Assembly: GCF_001424835.1 (NCBI RefSeq) | Contig: NZ_LMCQ01000001.1 | Coordinates: 5,602 to 69,601, forward strand | Reading direction: 5' to 3' | From: Variovorax sp. Root318D1 | GTDB taxonomy: Bacteria > Pseudomonadota > Gammaproteobacteria > Burkholderiales > Burkholderiaceae_C | DNA: 64,000 nt | Part shown: positions 55,173 to 63,741 of the stretch, one piece after another | Layout of the letters: each line of letters starts with the position of its first letter | Position numbering within the stretch: position 1 is the first letter of the stretch | Notes under the pieces: generated by a model | Seen by the model: the letters and a program-made list of their open reading frames with translations, nothing else | What the model was told of the DNA's origin: nothing | The model's database searches: none | Made by a program: the position numbers and the translations under genes

Positions 55173-55953
55173 GGGCCTTGCGCCTGAACAGCGCCGATGC
55201 GCCGCTGGCGTGCGCAACTTCTTGCGCCGTCGCGAGCAGGGCCGGTCCGAGTTCGCGCATGCGTTCTTCCGTCAGACGCACCAGCGGCCCCGCGATGGTG
55301 ATGACGCCGATCGCCGCCCCGTTGCCGGTGCGCACGGGCGCGGCCATGGCGCTCATGCCCGGCGCAAACACCTCGTTGATCATCGCGAAGCCCTGCTTGC
55401 GCGCCGTACGCAGGTAGGCGAGCAGTGCCTTGACGCTGGTAGGTGCCTTCGGGCCGTAGTCTTCCGGCTTGCCGAACCCCTGCTTCGCGACGAGCTGCAG
55501 CGCCTGCTCGTCGGTCATGGTCGAGAGCCACGCATGGCCTGCGGAGCTGCACGACAGATTTACCGACAGGCCCATGTCCGGGTCGTAGCGCAGGCCGCGC
55601 ATGGCGCCCTGCGCCTTGGCAACGAAGGTGAGCGCATCGCCGTCGACCACGGCGAGCCGCACCAGCTCGCCCGCTTCGGACGCGAGTCGGTCGAGCAGCG
55701 GCTGCGCCACGTCCACGATGCCGCTGTTGCTCAGGAAGCTCAAGCCCAGGGACACGAGCTTGATCGTCAGCATGTAGTCGCCGTGGCTCTGGTCCTGGCG
55801 CACGTAGCCGCAGCGGATCAGCTCGCTCAGCAGGCGATGGGTGGCGCTCAGCGGCATGTCGAGCTCGGCCGAGAGCGCGGAGAGGGCCCGGCCCTCGGGG
55901 TGGCCGGCGAGGTGTTCAAGCACCTTGAAGCTGCGTTCGAGTATGGCGGTCAT
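55162..55953 (-). CDS. IclR-family transcriptional regulator
   Basis: This 263-residue regulator starts at ATG 55953 (MTAILERSFKVLEHL). The N-terminal winged helix spans ~1-60 (ALSALSAELDMPLSATHRLL), and the effector domain from ~75 includes VNLSCSSAGHAWLS and GAAIGVITIAGP. It is divergent from the TRAP binding-protein gene, with a textbook IclR-type palindrome between them. By context it probably senses an aromatic or quinate-type acid. Confidence 0.92.
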   Translation of the reverse strand: MTAILERSFKVLEHLAGHPEGRALSALSAELDMPLSATHRLLSELIRCGYVRQDQSHGDYMLTIKLVSLGLSFLSNSGIVDVAQPLLDRLASEAGELVRLAVVDGDALTFVAKAQGAMRGLRYDPDMGLSVNLSCSSAGHAWLSTMTDEQALQLVAKQGFGKPEDYGPKAPTSVKALLAYLRTARKQGFAMINEVFAPGMSAMAAPVRTGNGAAIGVITIAGPLVRLTEERMRELGPALLATAQEVAHASGASALFRRKALNI

Positions 55954-56000
55954 GTGGTTCGAAGGATGGGCAGGCGCCACTCTAGCGCTTTTGCCAAGTG

Positions 56001-56025
56001 TTTTCACTAGTGGAAAAGGTTTCCA
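56001..56025. promoter_or_regulatory. IclR-type operator in the divergent promoter
   Basis: TGGAAAAGGTTTCCA (56011-56025) is a perfect 6-base inverted repeat around AGG and closely matches the consensus TGGAAATNATTTCCA reported for E. coli IclR. Immediately left of it, CACTAGTG (56005-56012) is another palindrome. It lies ~45 bases before the TRAP gene start and ~60 from the IclR start. Confidence 0.75.
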
Positions 56026-56070
56026 GTTTTCTCGTAAGATCGCGCCGCATCACTTCTGCTGGAGATCACC

Positions 56071-57078
56071 GTGAGAAAGCTTCATCGCTCGCTGGCCGCC
56101 GCCGGCCTGGCCTTTGCACTGGCCGTTCCCGCATTTGCCCAAGACGTGCAGGAGCGCGTCATCCGCTTCGGCCACCTCAACAATGCCGACCATCCGGTGA
56201 GCTTCGGCGTGAAGCGCTTCGCCGAACTGCTCGCGGCCAAGAGCGGCGGCAAGATGAAGGTGCAGGAGTACCCGGCCTCGCAGCTGGGCAACGAGATGCA
56301 GCAGCAGTCCGCATTGCAGGGCGGCGTGCAGCAGATGTCGGCGCCCGCCACCACCTCGCTCGCAGGCATCGTGAAGGAGTTCGGCCTGGTTGACTTTCCG
56401 TTCGCGGTCGGCAACTTTGCACAGGCCGATGCGCTGCTAGACGGCCCGCTCGGCCAGGCGCTGATCGCCAAGCTGCCGGAGAAAGGCCTGGTCGCGCTCG
56501 GCTACTGGGACCTGGGTTTTCGCAACGTGACGAACAGCAAGCGCCCGATCACGAAGCCCGAGGACCTCGAAGGATTGAAGATCCGCGTGATTCCAAACCC
56601 GGTGTTCCTGGAGACCTTCAAGGCCTTCAAGGCGAACCCGGTGCCGATGCCGTTTGCCGAGCTGTACGGCGCGCTCGAGTCGAAGGCGGTGGATGGGCAG
56701 GAGAACCCCTACTCGGTGATCCTTTCGAACAAGTTCTTCGAAGTGCAGAAGTTCGTGAGCGCCACCAACCACGTGTATGCGGCCAACATCGTGCTGGTCA
56801 GCAAGAAATTCTGGGACTCGCTGAGCCCCACCGAGCAGAAGATGATGCGCGAGGCCGCGGACGAATCGCGCGGCTACCAGCGCCAGGTGAGCCGAGCCGC
56901 CGCGCAACGGGCCGTGGGCGAGCTGCAGGCCAAGGGCGCGCAGTTCAACGAGCTCGCGCCGGCCGAGCAGGCGCGCATGCGGCAGATCGCAAAACCGGTA
57001 GTCGAGCGCTTTGCCGCCAGCTACGACCCCGCCATGGTCAAGCTCTACGGCGACGAGATCGCGCGCATCCGCAAATGA
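56071..57078 (+). CDS. TRAP transporter substrate-binding protein (DctP type)
   Basis: This 335-residue periplasmic protein uses a GTG start at 56071 and a signal peptide (LAAAGLAFALAVPAFAQ). The DctP domain shows KRFAELLAAKSGGKMKVQEY, LEGLKIRVIPNPVFLETFKA with the conserved Arg that binds the carboxylate, and GQENPYSVILSNKFFEVQKF. The DctQ and DctM membrane partners are not nearby. The stop overlaps the aroQ start by four bases. Confidence 0.92.
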   Translation: MRKLHRSLAAAGLAFALAVPAFAQDVQERVIRFGHLNNADHPVSFGVKRFAELLAAKSGGKMKVQEYPASQLGNEMQQQSALQGGVQQMSAPATTSLAGIVKEFGLVDFPFAVGNFAQADALLDGPLGQALIAKLPEKGLVALGYWDLGFRNVTNSKRPITKPEDLEGLKIRVIPNPVFLETFKAFKANPVPMPFAELYGALESKAVDGQENPYSVILSNKFFEVQKFVSATNHVYAANIVLVSKKFWDSLSPTEQKMMREAADESRGYQRQVSRAAAQRAVGELQAKGAQFNELAPAEQARMRQIAKPVVERFAASYDPAMVKLYGDEIARIRK

Positions 57079-57548
57079 GCAGCAGCCACGCGAGCCCTCC
57101 CATGAAGATCCTCGTCCTGCACGGTCCGAACCTCAACCTGTTCGGCCGCCGCGAACCCCACATCTACGGCACGACCACGCTGGCCGAGATCGATGCGCGG
57201 CTGCAAAAGCTCGCGGCCGAACTCGGCGTGACGCTCGACACGATCCAGTCGAACCACGAAGGCGAGCTGATCGACTTCCTGCATGCGCACATCGACGACG
57301 CGCAGGGCGCGCTCGTCAACCCGGCCGGCCTCACGCAGCACGGCGTTCCGCTGCACGACGCGATCAAGGCGATGCCGTTTCCGGTCATCGAGGTCCACAT
57401 GTCGAACATCGCGGCGCGCGAGGCCTGGCGGGCGCACTCGATCATCTCGCCGGCCGTCAGGGGCACGGTCCAGGGGCTGGGTCCGCAGTCTTATCTGGCC
57501 GCATTGCGCGCGCTGGTCGAGATGCAGCGGCAGCCGACAGGCACCTGA
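57075..57548 (+). CDS. aroQ: Type II 3-dehydroquinate dehydratase
   Basis: This 157-residue enzyme interconverts 3-dehydroquinate and 3-dehydroshikimate. Hallmarks are ILVLHGPNLNLFGRREPHIY with the catalytic Tyr, QSNHEGELIDFLH, NPAGLTQHGVPLHDA with its catalytic His region and EVHMSN. ATG 57075 overlaps the DctP stop (ATGA); ATG 57102 (MKILVLHG) would give the usual N-terminus. Coupling to a carboxylate-uptake protein under IclR control suggests catabolic use of quinate or shikimate. Confidence 0.95.
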   Translation: MSSSHASPPMKILVLHGPNLNLFGRREPHIYGTTTLAEIDARLQKLAAELGVTLDTIQSNHEGELIDFLHAHIDDAQGALVNPAGLTQHGVPLHDAIKAMPFPVIEVHMSNIAAREAWRAHSIISPAVRGTVQGLGPQSYLAALRALVEMQRQPTGT

Positions 57549-57575
57549 AGAAGACGGGCGCTTCTTCCGAGACGT

Positions 57576-57992
57576 TCAGGTCACGCTCATCGCAAGCGGC
57601 GTGGTCTGGAACGCCAGCTGTCGCCAACGGCCCTCGTGCTCGGTCCAGACCTGCATCACGCGCGAGTCGATGCGCACGGTGCCGCTGCCGTCCTTGCGCA
57701 CGGCCACCAGCAGCTGCCGGCCAGTCATGAGCGCGGTGTTGCCGAGCACCTGCACCTTCAGTTCGGAGCGGTCGATCTGCCGGTAGTCGACATGCGTGCC
57801 GCCCGAGCGGAAGTAGCTCTCGTAGTCGTCGATCTGGCCCTTGGCGTGGACATGCGTGAGCGACGGATGAAGGATCTCGCGCAGCCGCGCGAAGTCGGCT
57901 CGCTTCATGGCATCGCATCGCTCTGCCTCCAGGTCGAGCAGCAGCGCCTCGGTGCCGGAAAGGGAAGGGGAGGTGAAAGCAGTCGCGGTCAT
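57576..57992 (-). CDS. NTF2/SnoaL-like small protein
   Basis: This 138-residue protein of the nuclear-transport-factor-2-like fold (DUF4440/SnoaL type) contains RCDAMKRADFARLREILHPS, THVHAKGQIDDYESYFR and VWTEHEGRWRQLAFQTTPL. Members are often isomerases, dehydratases or cyclases, or accessory proteins in aromatic degradation. ATG 57992 overlaps the monooxygenase stop by four bases, so the two are co-translated. Confidence 0.8.
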   Translation of the reverse strand: MTATAFTSPSLSGTEALLLDLEAERCDAMKRADFARLREILHPSLTHVHAKGQIDDYESYFRSGGTHVDYRQIDRSELKVQVLGNTALMTGRQLLVAVRKDGSGTVRIDSRVMQVWTEHEGRWRQLAFQTTPLAMSVT

Positions 57993-59605
57993 GCCGGTTC
58001 CTGGAGAGTGGTGGTGGGGCGGTTCAGCGTGGCGCCGAGAGTCCTGCAGGCGCGCTGCATCAGAGCCTCGACTTCCCCAGCGCCGCGCGCCACGCCGTAG
58101 ACCAGGTGGTCCGGCCGCACGAGCGCGGCTGCGCACTGGTGGCGCTCGAACCACGCGGCAAGGATGCCGTCCGCTTCGGCCAGTGTCGCGATGCCGGACG
58201 CTGCCGCGGCGGCGTCGATGCACAGCAGCTGCGCCCCGAGGGCGGCAGCCGGCTCGCGCAAGACACGCAGCGCCGCCGCATCGGGCGCATGGCGCAGCAC
58301 GAGCAGGAAGCCGTGCGGCAGCAGGTCGTCCATCATCTGCGGCGCCGCGCCGGCTTCGATCGATCCGATGGCCTGTGGAAACGGCGTGCCCGCGGGAAGC
58401 TCGTCGCGGTCGATCAGTCCATGGTGCACGCCGGGCAGCAGGCTTTGGCGCAGCTGCATGCGCACCTGTCCGCCTTGCTCGTCGCGCAGGCGGCGGTCGC
58501 GCTCGGCGGCGCGCACCGGATCGCGCTCGCAGATGATCTGGCCCAGGCGCTTGACGGTTGCCGTCACCTCCTCGACCTGCGGCCCGCGCTCGTCGCCGTA
58601 GCTGTCCAGCAGGCTTTCGGGCGCGCGTTGCTCGAGCACCCACTGAAGCTTCCACGCCAGGTTGACGGCATCGCGCAGGCCCTGGCACATGCCCTGGGCC
58701 AGGAAGGGGGGCATCTGGTGCGCGCTGTCGCCCGCGAGCAGCACTCGCCCGTTGCGCCACTGCTCGAGCACCACCGCGTGGAAACGGTAGGTCGCCGCGC
58801 GCCAGATGCGCGCATCCGCGGGCGTGAGCCAGGGAGCGAGCAGCTTCCAGATCGACTCGTGCGGCATCTCGCGCTGCTCGGCCTCATGGGGCAGCAGCAG
58901 GAACTCCCATCGCCGGTGATTGCCGGGCCCCACCACGTAGGTGCAGGGCCGCGACGGATGGCAGTACTGGACGTTGGTGGCGGGCAGGCGGTCGAGCTTG
59001 TCTTCATCGACGTGCATGTCGACCACGATCCAGGGCTCGTCGAAGTCCAGGCTCTTGAGCTTCAGGCCCATCTGCTTGCGCGTGGGGCTTGTGCCGCCGT
59101 CGCAGCCGACGACGTAGCGCGCGCGCAGCTGCGCCTCGGTGCCGTCGGGCCCGCGGACGGCAAGCAGTGCGTGGTCCGGTGACTGGCTCAGCTGCAGCAC
59201 TTCGTGGCCGAGATGGATCGACACGCTCGGGAGCTTGCCGACCGCTTCACGCAGCGAGGCTTCGAGCGCCGGCTGGTTGAAGGTGTACGACGGCGCCCAC
59301 GCGAGCGGGTAGGGCGAGGGCCCCATGTCGAAATGCTGGATGGGTTCGCGGTCGCTGCCCTGGTAGATCGTCGGGCGGTAGGGCGTCATGTGCGGCGCCA
59401 GCGTGCCGGCGATGCCGATTTCCTGGAACACGCGCAGCGCCTCGTGGTCGAGCGCAAAGGCGCGCGGCAGCGGATAGATCTGATCCGATTTGTCGAAGAC
59501 CGCGACGCGCAGGCCGCGCCCGCCGAGCAATGCGGCGAGCGTGGCGCCGACGGGGCCGAAGCCGATGACGGCCACGTCGACGGTTTCGGGATCTTGTTGG
59601 GGCAT
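57989..59605 (-). CDS. FAD-dependent aromatic hydroxylase (MhpA-like)
   Basis: This 538-residue flavoprotein resembles 3-(3-hydroxyphenyl)propionate hydroxylase and other class A monooxygenases. It has the Rossmann GFGPVGATLAALLGGRG near the start, the GCDGGTSPTRKQMG block, and the FAD-binding GDSAHQMPPFLAQGMCQG. The C-terminal thioredoxin-like domain follows. ATG 59605 follows GAAAGATACC; an ATG at 59623 is possible. It would hydroxylate a phenolic acid, preparing ring cleavage by downstream genes on the other strand. Confidence 0.9.
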   Translation of the reverse strand: MPQQDPETVDVAVIGFGPVGATLAALLGGRGLRVAVFDKSDQIYPLPRAFALDHEALRVFQEIGIAGTLAPHMTPYRPTIYQGSDREPIQHFDMGPSPYPLAWAPSYTFNQPALEASLREAVGKLPSVSIHLGHEVLQLSQSPDHALLAVRGPDGTEAQLRARYVVGCDGGTSPTRKQMGLKLKSLDFDEPWIVVDMHVDEDKLDRLPATNVQYCHPSRPCTYVVGPGNHRRWEFLLLPHEAEQREMPHESIWKLLAPWLTPADARIWRAATYRFHAVVLEQWRNGRVLLAGDSAHQMPPFLAQGMCQGLRDAVNLAWKLQWVLEQRAPESLLDSYGDERGPQVEEVTATVKRLGQIICERDPVRAAERDRRLRDEQGGQVRMQLRQSLLPGVHHGLIDRDELPAGTPFPQAIGSIEAGAAPQMMDDLLPHGFLLVLRHAPDAAALRVLREPAAALGAQLLCIDAAAAASGIATLAEADGILAAWFERHQCAAALVRPDHLVYGVARGAGEVEALMQRACRTLGATLNRPTTTLQEPA

Positions 59606-59611
59606 GGTATC

Positions 59612-59731
59612 TTTCAAATGCATGAACATAGAATTGTGCATAAAACATACTTCCGTGCACCAAGGGTTGTCCCCGATGGCATCGTGCCACTTGGTCGAAA
59701 AGAATGCATAAAACGCAATTTGTGCATCAAG
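59612..59731. promoter_or_regulatory. Repeated TGCATAAA-type sites in the divergent aromatic promoter
   Basis: Between the hydroxylase and dehydrogenase starts lie ATTGTGCATAAAAC (59633-59646), ATGCATAAAAC (59704-59714) and, inverted, TTTGTGCAT (59719-59727); the last two form ATGCATAAA/TTTGTGCAT around six bases. A looser ATGCATGAA is at 59619-59627. The same core recurs before the GntR gene (61442-61467), so these are candidate GntR operators. Confidence 0.6.
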
Positions 59732-59763
59732 TGTTCGGACAACCCAGCAAGGAGACACACACC

Positions 59764-60873
59764 ATGACGACGATGAAAGCCGCCCGACTGCACAAGGTCG
59801 GCGCCCCGATGGAAGTCGAGCAGCTGCCGATTCCGCAGCCTGCCGCCAACGACGTGCAGGTGCGGGTGCGTGCCTGCGGCATCGTGCCCAACCTGGGCAA
59901 CATCCTGGCCAACTGGACGACCTGGTTTCCCGAGCTGCCGCTGCCGCCGCTGCCCGCGGTCTTTGGGCTGGACCCGGCCGGCGAGGTGACGGCGGTCGGC
60001 TCGCACGTGCACACCTGGAAGCCGGGCGACCGCGTCTACGTGAACCCCAGCCTCTACTGCGGCGGCTGCCGCGCCTGCCGCAACGGCGATCTCATCAACT
60101 GCACGCACTACGCGTTCAGCGGCTACTTCGGCTTCTCGCAGAACTCGCTCAAGCTGTACAAGAACTATCCGTTCGGCGGCCTGTGCGAATACATGATCGC
60201 GCCGCAGTACGCGCTGGTGAAGCTGCCGGACAACGTGAGCTTCAACCAGGCAGCGCGCTTCGGCTACCTGGGCACCATGTACTCCGCAATGCGCAAGGCG
60301 AAGGTCGGCCCCGGCCGCAGCGTGCTGATCAACGGTATCAGCGGCACGCTGGGCATCGGCGGCGCGCTCTTCGGGCTGGCCATGGGCGCCACGCGCATCC
60401 TCGGCACCGGGCGCAACCGCGAGCTGCTGGAGCGCGTCAAGGCGCTGGCACCCGATCGCATCGAGATCTTTTCCAATGCCGACGGCGAGGCGATCGACGC
60501 ATGGGCCAAGGCCCGCACGGACGGCCTGGGCGTGGACACCTTCATCGACGCGCTGGGCCCCGGCGCGCCGCATGAAACCTTCCAGCAGGGCGTGCGCGCA
60601 CTCAAGCGCGGCGGCCGCGCCTTCAACATCGGCGCCATCGCCGGCATGGTGGGCATGGACCTGCACACCATGATGGACGAGCAACAGAGCATCGAAGGCT
60701 CGGCCTGGTTCACCGCCGGCGAAGGCCAGGACATGGCCGACATGGCCGAGGCCGGCACGCTCGACCTCTCGGTGTTCGAGCACGTGTGCTATCCGCTCGA
60801 CCGCATCAACGAAGCGATCTCGGGCATCGCGAGCCGCAACGGCGGCTTCAGCAACTTCGTCATCAACCCCTGA
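59764..60873 (+). CDS. Medium-chain (zinc-type) alcohol dehydrogenase-like protein
   Basis: This 369-residue MDR-superfamily protein has the structural-zinc Cys set CGGCRACRNGDLINC and a NAD(P)-binding GISGTLGIGGALFGLAMGA. The usual catalytic GHE motif is replaced by FGLDPAGEVTAVG, as in quinone-reductase-like MDR members, so the catalytic zinc may be missing. It starts the plus-strand half of the aromatic cluster, after AAGGAGACACACACC. Confidence 0.88.
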   Translation: MTTMKAARLHKVGAPMEVEQLPIPQPAANDVQVRVRACGIVPNLGNILANWTTWFPELPLPPLPAVFGLDPAGEVTAVGSHVHTWKPGDRVYVNPSLYCGGCRACRNGDLINCTHYAFSGYFGFSQNSLKLYKNYPFGGLCEYMIAPQYALVKLPDNVSFNQAARFGYLGTMYSAMRKAKVGPGRSVLINGISGTLGIGGALFGLAMGATRILGTGRNRELLERVKALAPDRIEIFSNADGEAIDAWAKARTDGLGVDTFIDALGPGAPHETFQQGVRALKRGGRAFNIGAIAGMVGMDLHTMMDEQQSIEGSAWFTAGEGQDMADMAEAGTLDLSVFEHVCYPLDRINEAISGIASRNGGFSNFVINP

Positions 60874-60881
60874 GGCATGCC

Positions 60882-61433
60882 ATGAAAATCAGACGCGTGG
60901 TGGCAGGTACGGGCGCCGACGGCAAGGCCCGGGTGCTCTCGGATGGCGTTGCGCCGCGCAGCGTCGAGTTCACGACCTTGCCCGGCCATGGCGCAGCGCT
61001 GCTGTGGGCGACGGAGGCCGCCGACACCGTGGGCGCGGGCACTGCAAGCGACCGCACGGGCGAGGCAGGGTTCGCGCCGGCTGCGGGCGGCACCCGCGTC
61101 ATGATGGTCACCTTCCCGCCCGACGCGGTCATGATGCGCGCCGACTTCGATGCCGCCGCGTTCAGCGCCGAGGCCGGCCGCCTCGTGCCGGGCCTGGCCG
61201 AGACCTTCGAGCCCGATCACCCCGGCATGCACACCACCGACAGCATCGACTACGACATCGTGCTCGAAGGCGAGATCACGCTCGAACTCGACGACGGCGC
61301 GCAGGTGCTGCTGCGCCGGCATGACGTGGCCGTGCAGCACGGCAACCGGCACGCATGGCGCAACCTCGGCGACAAGCCCGCGACCATGCTGTTCGTGCTC
61401 GTGGGCGCCAGGCGAACGGGCGGCGGCGCATGA
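60882..61433 (+). CDS. Cupin-domain protein
   Basis: This 183-residue protein starts nine bases after the dehydrogenase stop. The cupin core is seen in TDSIDYDIVLEGEITLELDD and VAVQHGNRHAWRNLGDKPAT, with His that could hold a metal. Similar small cupins accompany aromatic catabolic genes; some are ring-cleavage or isomerase enzymes. The function is unknown. Confidence 0.82.
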   Translation: MKIRRVVAGTGADGKARVLSDGVAPRSVEFTTLPGHGAALLWATEAADTVGAGTASDRTGEAGFAPAAGGTRVMMVTFPPDAVMMRADFDAAAFSAEAGRLVPGLAETFEPDHPGMHTTDSIDYDIVLEGEITLELDDGAQVLLRRHDVAVQHGNRHAWRNLGDKPATMLFVLVGARRTGGGA

Positions 61434-61441
61434 AGAGGCGG

Positions 61442-61467
61442 TGCATAAAATGATTTCCATGCATAAA
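61442..61467. promoter_or_regulatory. Two TGCATAAA sites at the GntR gene start
   Basis: TGCATAAAA (61442-61450) and ATGCATAAA (61459-61467) are direct repeats with about 17-base centre spacing, overlapping the start codon of the GntR gene. They match the sites at 59633-59727, so autorepression is likely. Confidence 0.55.
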
Positions 61468-62160
61468 CAAGAAATCTCCCCCGCCTACGAACCGCCGCTG
61501 GTCGAGCAGGCCTTCACCCGCTTGCGGCAGGACGTGCTGGCCGGCACCTTCGAGGCCGGCGCCAAGCTCAAGCTCGACGAGCTCCAGACCGCCTACGGCT
61601 ACTCGAGCAGCCCGCTGCGCGAGGCGCTCAGCCGGCTGGCGCAGGAAGGCCTCGTGCGCGCCGACGAACGCCGCGGCTTTCGCGTGGCGCCCATTTCGGA
61701 AGACGACCTCGCCGACATCACGCGCATGCGCGTGATGCTCGACGTCCCCGCGCTGCGCGAAGCCATTGCCAACGGCGACGACGCCTGGGAGGCCGCGATC
61801 CTGGCCGCCTTCCACCGGCTCGAGAAGGTGGAGTCGCGCCTGAGCGATGGCCCCGTCATTCTGGACAACGACTGGTCGCAGCTGCACCGCGCCTTTCACC
61901 TGTCGCTCTTGGCCGCCTGTCCTTCGCTGCGCCAGCGCGTGTGGGGCGCGAGCCTGTTCGACCAGGCCGAACGCTACCGGCGGTTCTCGGCGCGCCACAG
62001 GAAGACCGCACGCCGCAAGTCGAACGAGCACCGCAAGATCATGGACGCCACTTTGCGACGCGACACGGACACCGCCTGCGCGCTGCTCGAGGAACACATC
62101 CTCAGCACGCAGCGCAACGTGCTGGCCGCGCTCAGGGCCGCCGAAGCCGCACAAACCTAG
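61450..62160 (+). CDS. GntR-family (FCD) transcriptional regulator
   Basis: This 236-residue regulator starts at ATG 61450; AAGAGG lies ~11 bases upstream, making it better than ATG 61459. The winged helix spans ~18-85 (LVEQAFTRLRQDVLAGTFEA, SSPLREALSRLAQEGLV), and the FCD effector domain spans ~95-225 (LADITRMRVMLDVPAL, EHRKIMDATLRRDTDTACALLEEHI). It sits inside the aromatic operon, so it probably represses it until the substrate or CoA/acid intermediate binds. Confidence 0.92.
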   Translation: MISMHKQEISPAYEPPLVEQAFTRLRQDVLAGTFEAGAKLKLDELQTAYGYSSSPLREALSRLAQEGLVRADERRGFRVAPISEDDLADITRMRVMLDVPALREAIANGDDAWEAAILAAFHRLEKVESRLSDGPVILDNDWSQLHRAFHLSLLAACPSLRQRVWGASLFDQAERYRRFSARHRKTARRKSNEHRKIMDATLRRDTDTACALLEEHILSTQRNVLAALRAAEAAQT

Positions 62161-62195
62161 AAGCGCGCAGCCCCACCCCTCACCCTGGAGACAGC

Positions 62196-62762
62196 ATGCT
62201 CAAGGTCGCCCGACCCACGCCTTCGCATTTCGGAATCTTCGTCACCGACCTGGAACGGATGGTGGCCTTCTACACCGAGACCTTCGACCTCACGATCACC
62301 GATCGCGGCGAAGGCCGCACCTTCAAGAACCAGCTGGTGTTCACCAGCGCGAGCCCGGACCAGCACCACCAGCTGGTGCTGGCCTCGGGCCGGCCGCCGG
62401 AGGCGAAGTTCAGCACCGTGATGCAGATCTCCTTCGTGGTGCCGAGCATCCAGCACCTGCGCGACATCTCCGCGCGGGCCGAGGCCCGCGGCGCCACCAA
62501 TATCCGCGGCCTGAACCACGGCAATGCGCTGTCGGTCTACATGCTCGACCCGGAAGGCAACACGGTCGAGATCTACATCGACACGCCGTTCTACATCGCG
62601 CAGCCGCACGGCGATCCGCTCGATCTTTCGAAGGACGACGAGACGCTGATGCGAGAGACCGAGGAGGCCTGCCGCAAGGACCCGACCTTCATGCCGCTCG
62701 CGCAGTGGCAGGCGCAGTTCGAATCGCACGCGCCGGTGACACCAGTGACACCTGCCGCCTGA
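62196..62762 (+). CDS. VOC-family dioxygenase-like protein
   Basis: This 188-residue protein has one vicinal-oxygen-chelate domain. Likely metal ligands are His in PSHFGIFVTDLERMVAFYTE, His in QHHQLVLASG and Glu in EGNTVEIYIDTPF. Similar single-domain proteins resemble type I extradiol dioxygenases, which fits a ring-cleavage step after hydroxylation. The start follows TGGAGACAGC. Confidence 0.85.
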   Translation: MLKVARPTPSHFGIFVTDLERMVAFYTETFDLTITDRGEGRTFKNQLVFTSASPDQHHQLVLASGRPPEAKFSTVMQISFVVPSIQHLRDISARAEARGATNIRGLNHGNALSVYMLDPEGNTVEIYIDTPFYIAQPHGDPLDLSKDDETLMRETEEACRKDPTFMPLAQWQAQFESHAPVTPVTPAA

Positions 62763-62808
62763 CCCGGCCACCATTTCTTCCACCCCTCACATCCCAACCG
62801 GAGTTCCC

Positions 62809-63672
62809 ATGAAGCTTTTGTCATATGTCCATCAAGGCCGCGAAACCTGGGGCGCTGTCGTCGGCGACGGCGTGGTCGATCTCGGCAAGGCGCGTCCGCA
62901 GCACGCGGGCCTGGTCGACTACATCGCCTCGGGCGAGTACCTGCAGGCGGCGCAGCATGTGGAGGGACTGCCCATCGCGGCCAAGCTGGCCGACATCACT
63001 TTTCTCCCGCCGATCCCGAAGTCCGAGAAGATCGTGTGCGCGGTGCGCAACTACATGGACCACCACCAGGAGGTGCTGGCCGCCGGCATGCACCGCGAAC
63101 TGTCGGAGCAGCCGCCGATCTTCCTGCGCGTGTGGCGCTCGCAGTGCGCGCACAACGCGCCGATCGTGCGGCCGCACGTGTCGGAATCGCTCGACTGGGA
63201 AGGGGAGCTCGCCGTGATCATCGGCAAGGGCGGCCGCAACATCGCCGAAGCGGATGCCTTCGACCACGTGGCGGGCTACTCTTGCTACAACGACGGCAGC
63301 GTGCGCGAATGGCAGTTCCATGCCAAGCAGATCGCCTCGGGCAAGAACTTCGAATCGACCGGCGGCTTCGGTCCCTGGATGGTCACGGCCGACGAGATCG
63401 CGCCCGGCCGCGAACTCAAGCTCGAGACCCGCCTCAACGGCGAAGTGGTGCAGAGCAGCCACACGGGCCACATGATCTTCAGCATCCCGAAGCTCATCAG
63501 CTACTCGTCGACCATCTTCACGCTCGCCCCGGGCGACGTCATCGCCACCGGCACGCCCGCCGGCGTGGGCTGGAGCAAGAAGCCGCCGCGCTTCATGAAG
63601 CCGGGCGACGTGTGCGAGGTCGAGATCGAAGGCATCGGCGTGCTGCGCAACCCGATCGTCCAGCAGGACTGA
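62809..63672 (+). CDS. Fumarylacetoacetate hydrolase-family protein
   Basis: This 287-residue protein of the FAH family shows the metal-binding region DWEGELAVIIGKGGRNI and ETRLNGEVVQSSHTGHMIFS, with GDVIATGTPAGVGWSKKPPR at the end. Family members hydrolyse C-C bonds or hydrate/decarboxylate products of meta-cleavage. It follows the VOC gene in the operon, which supports that role. Confidence 0.9.
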   Translation: MKLLSYVHQGRETWGAVVGDGVVDLGKARPQHAGLVDYIASGEYLQAAQHVEGLPIAAKLADITFLPPIPKSEKIVCAVRNYMDHHQEVLAAGMHRELSEQPPIFLRVWRSQCAHNAPIVRPHVSESLDWEGELAVIIGKGGRNIAEADAFDHVAGYSCYNDGSVREWQFHAKQIASGKNFESTGGFGPWMVTADEIAPGRELKLETRLNGEVVQSSHTGHMIFSIPKLISYSSTIFTLAPGDVIATGTPAGVGWSKKPPRFMKPGDVCEVEIEGIGVLRNPIVQQD

Positions 63673-63741
63673 AGAAGCGCGGAACCGGACCGCGGCGGCA
63701 CAAGCCGCGGCCTTCATCCACAACCATCGGAGACAAAAACC

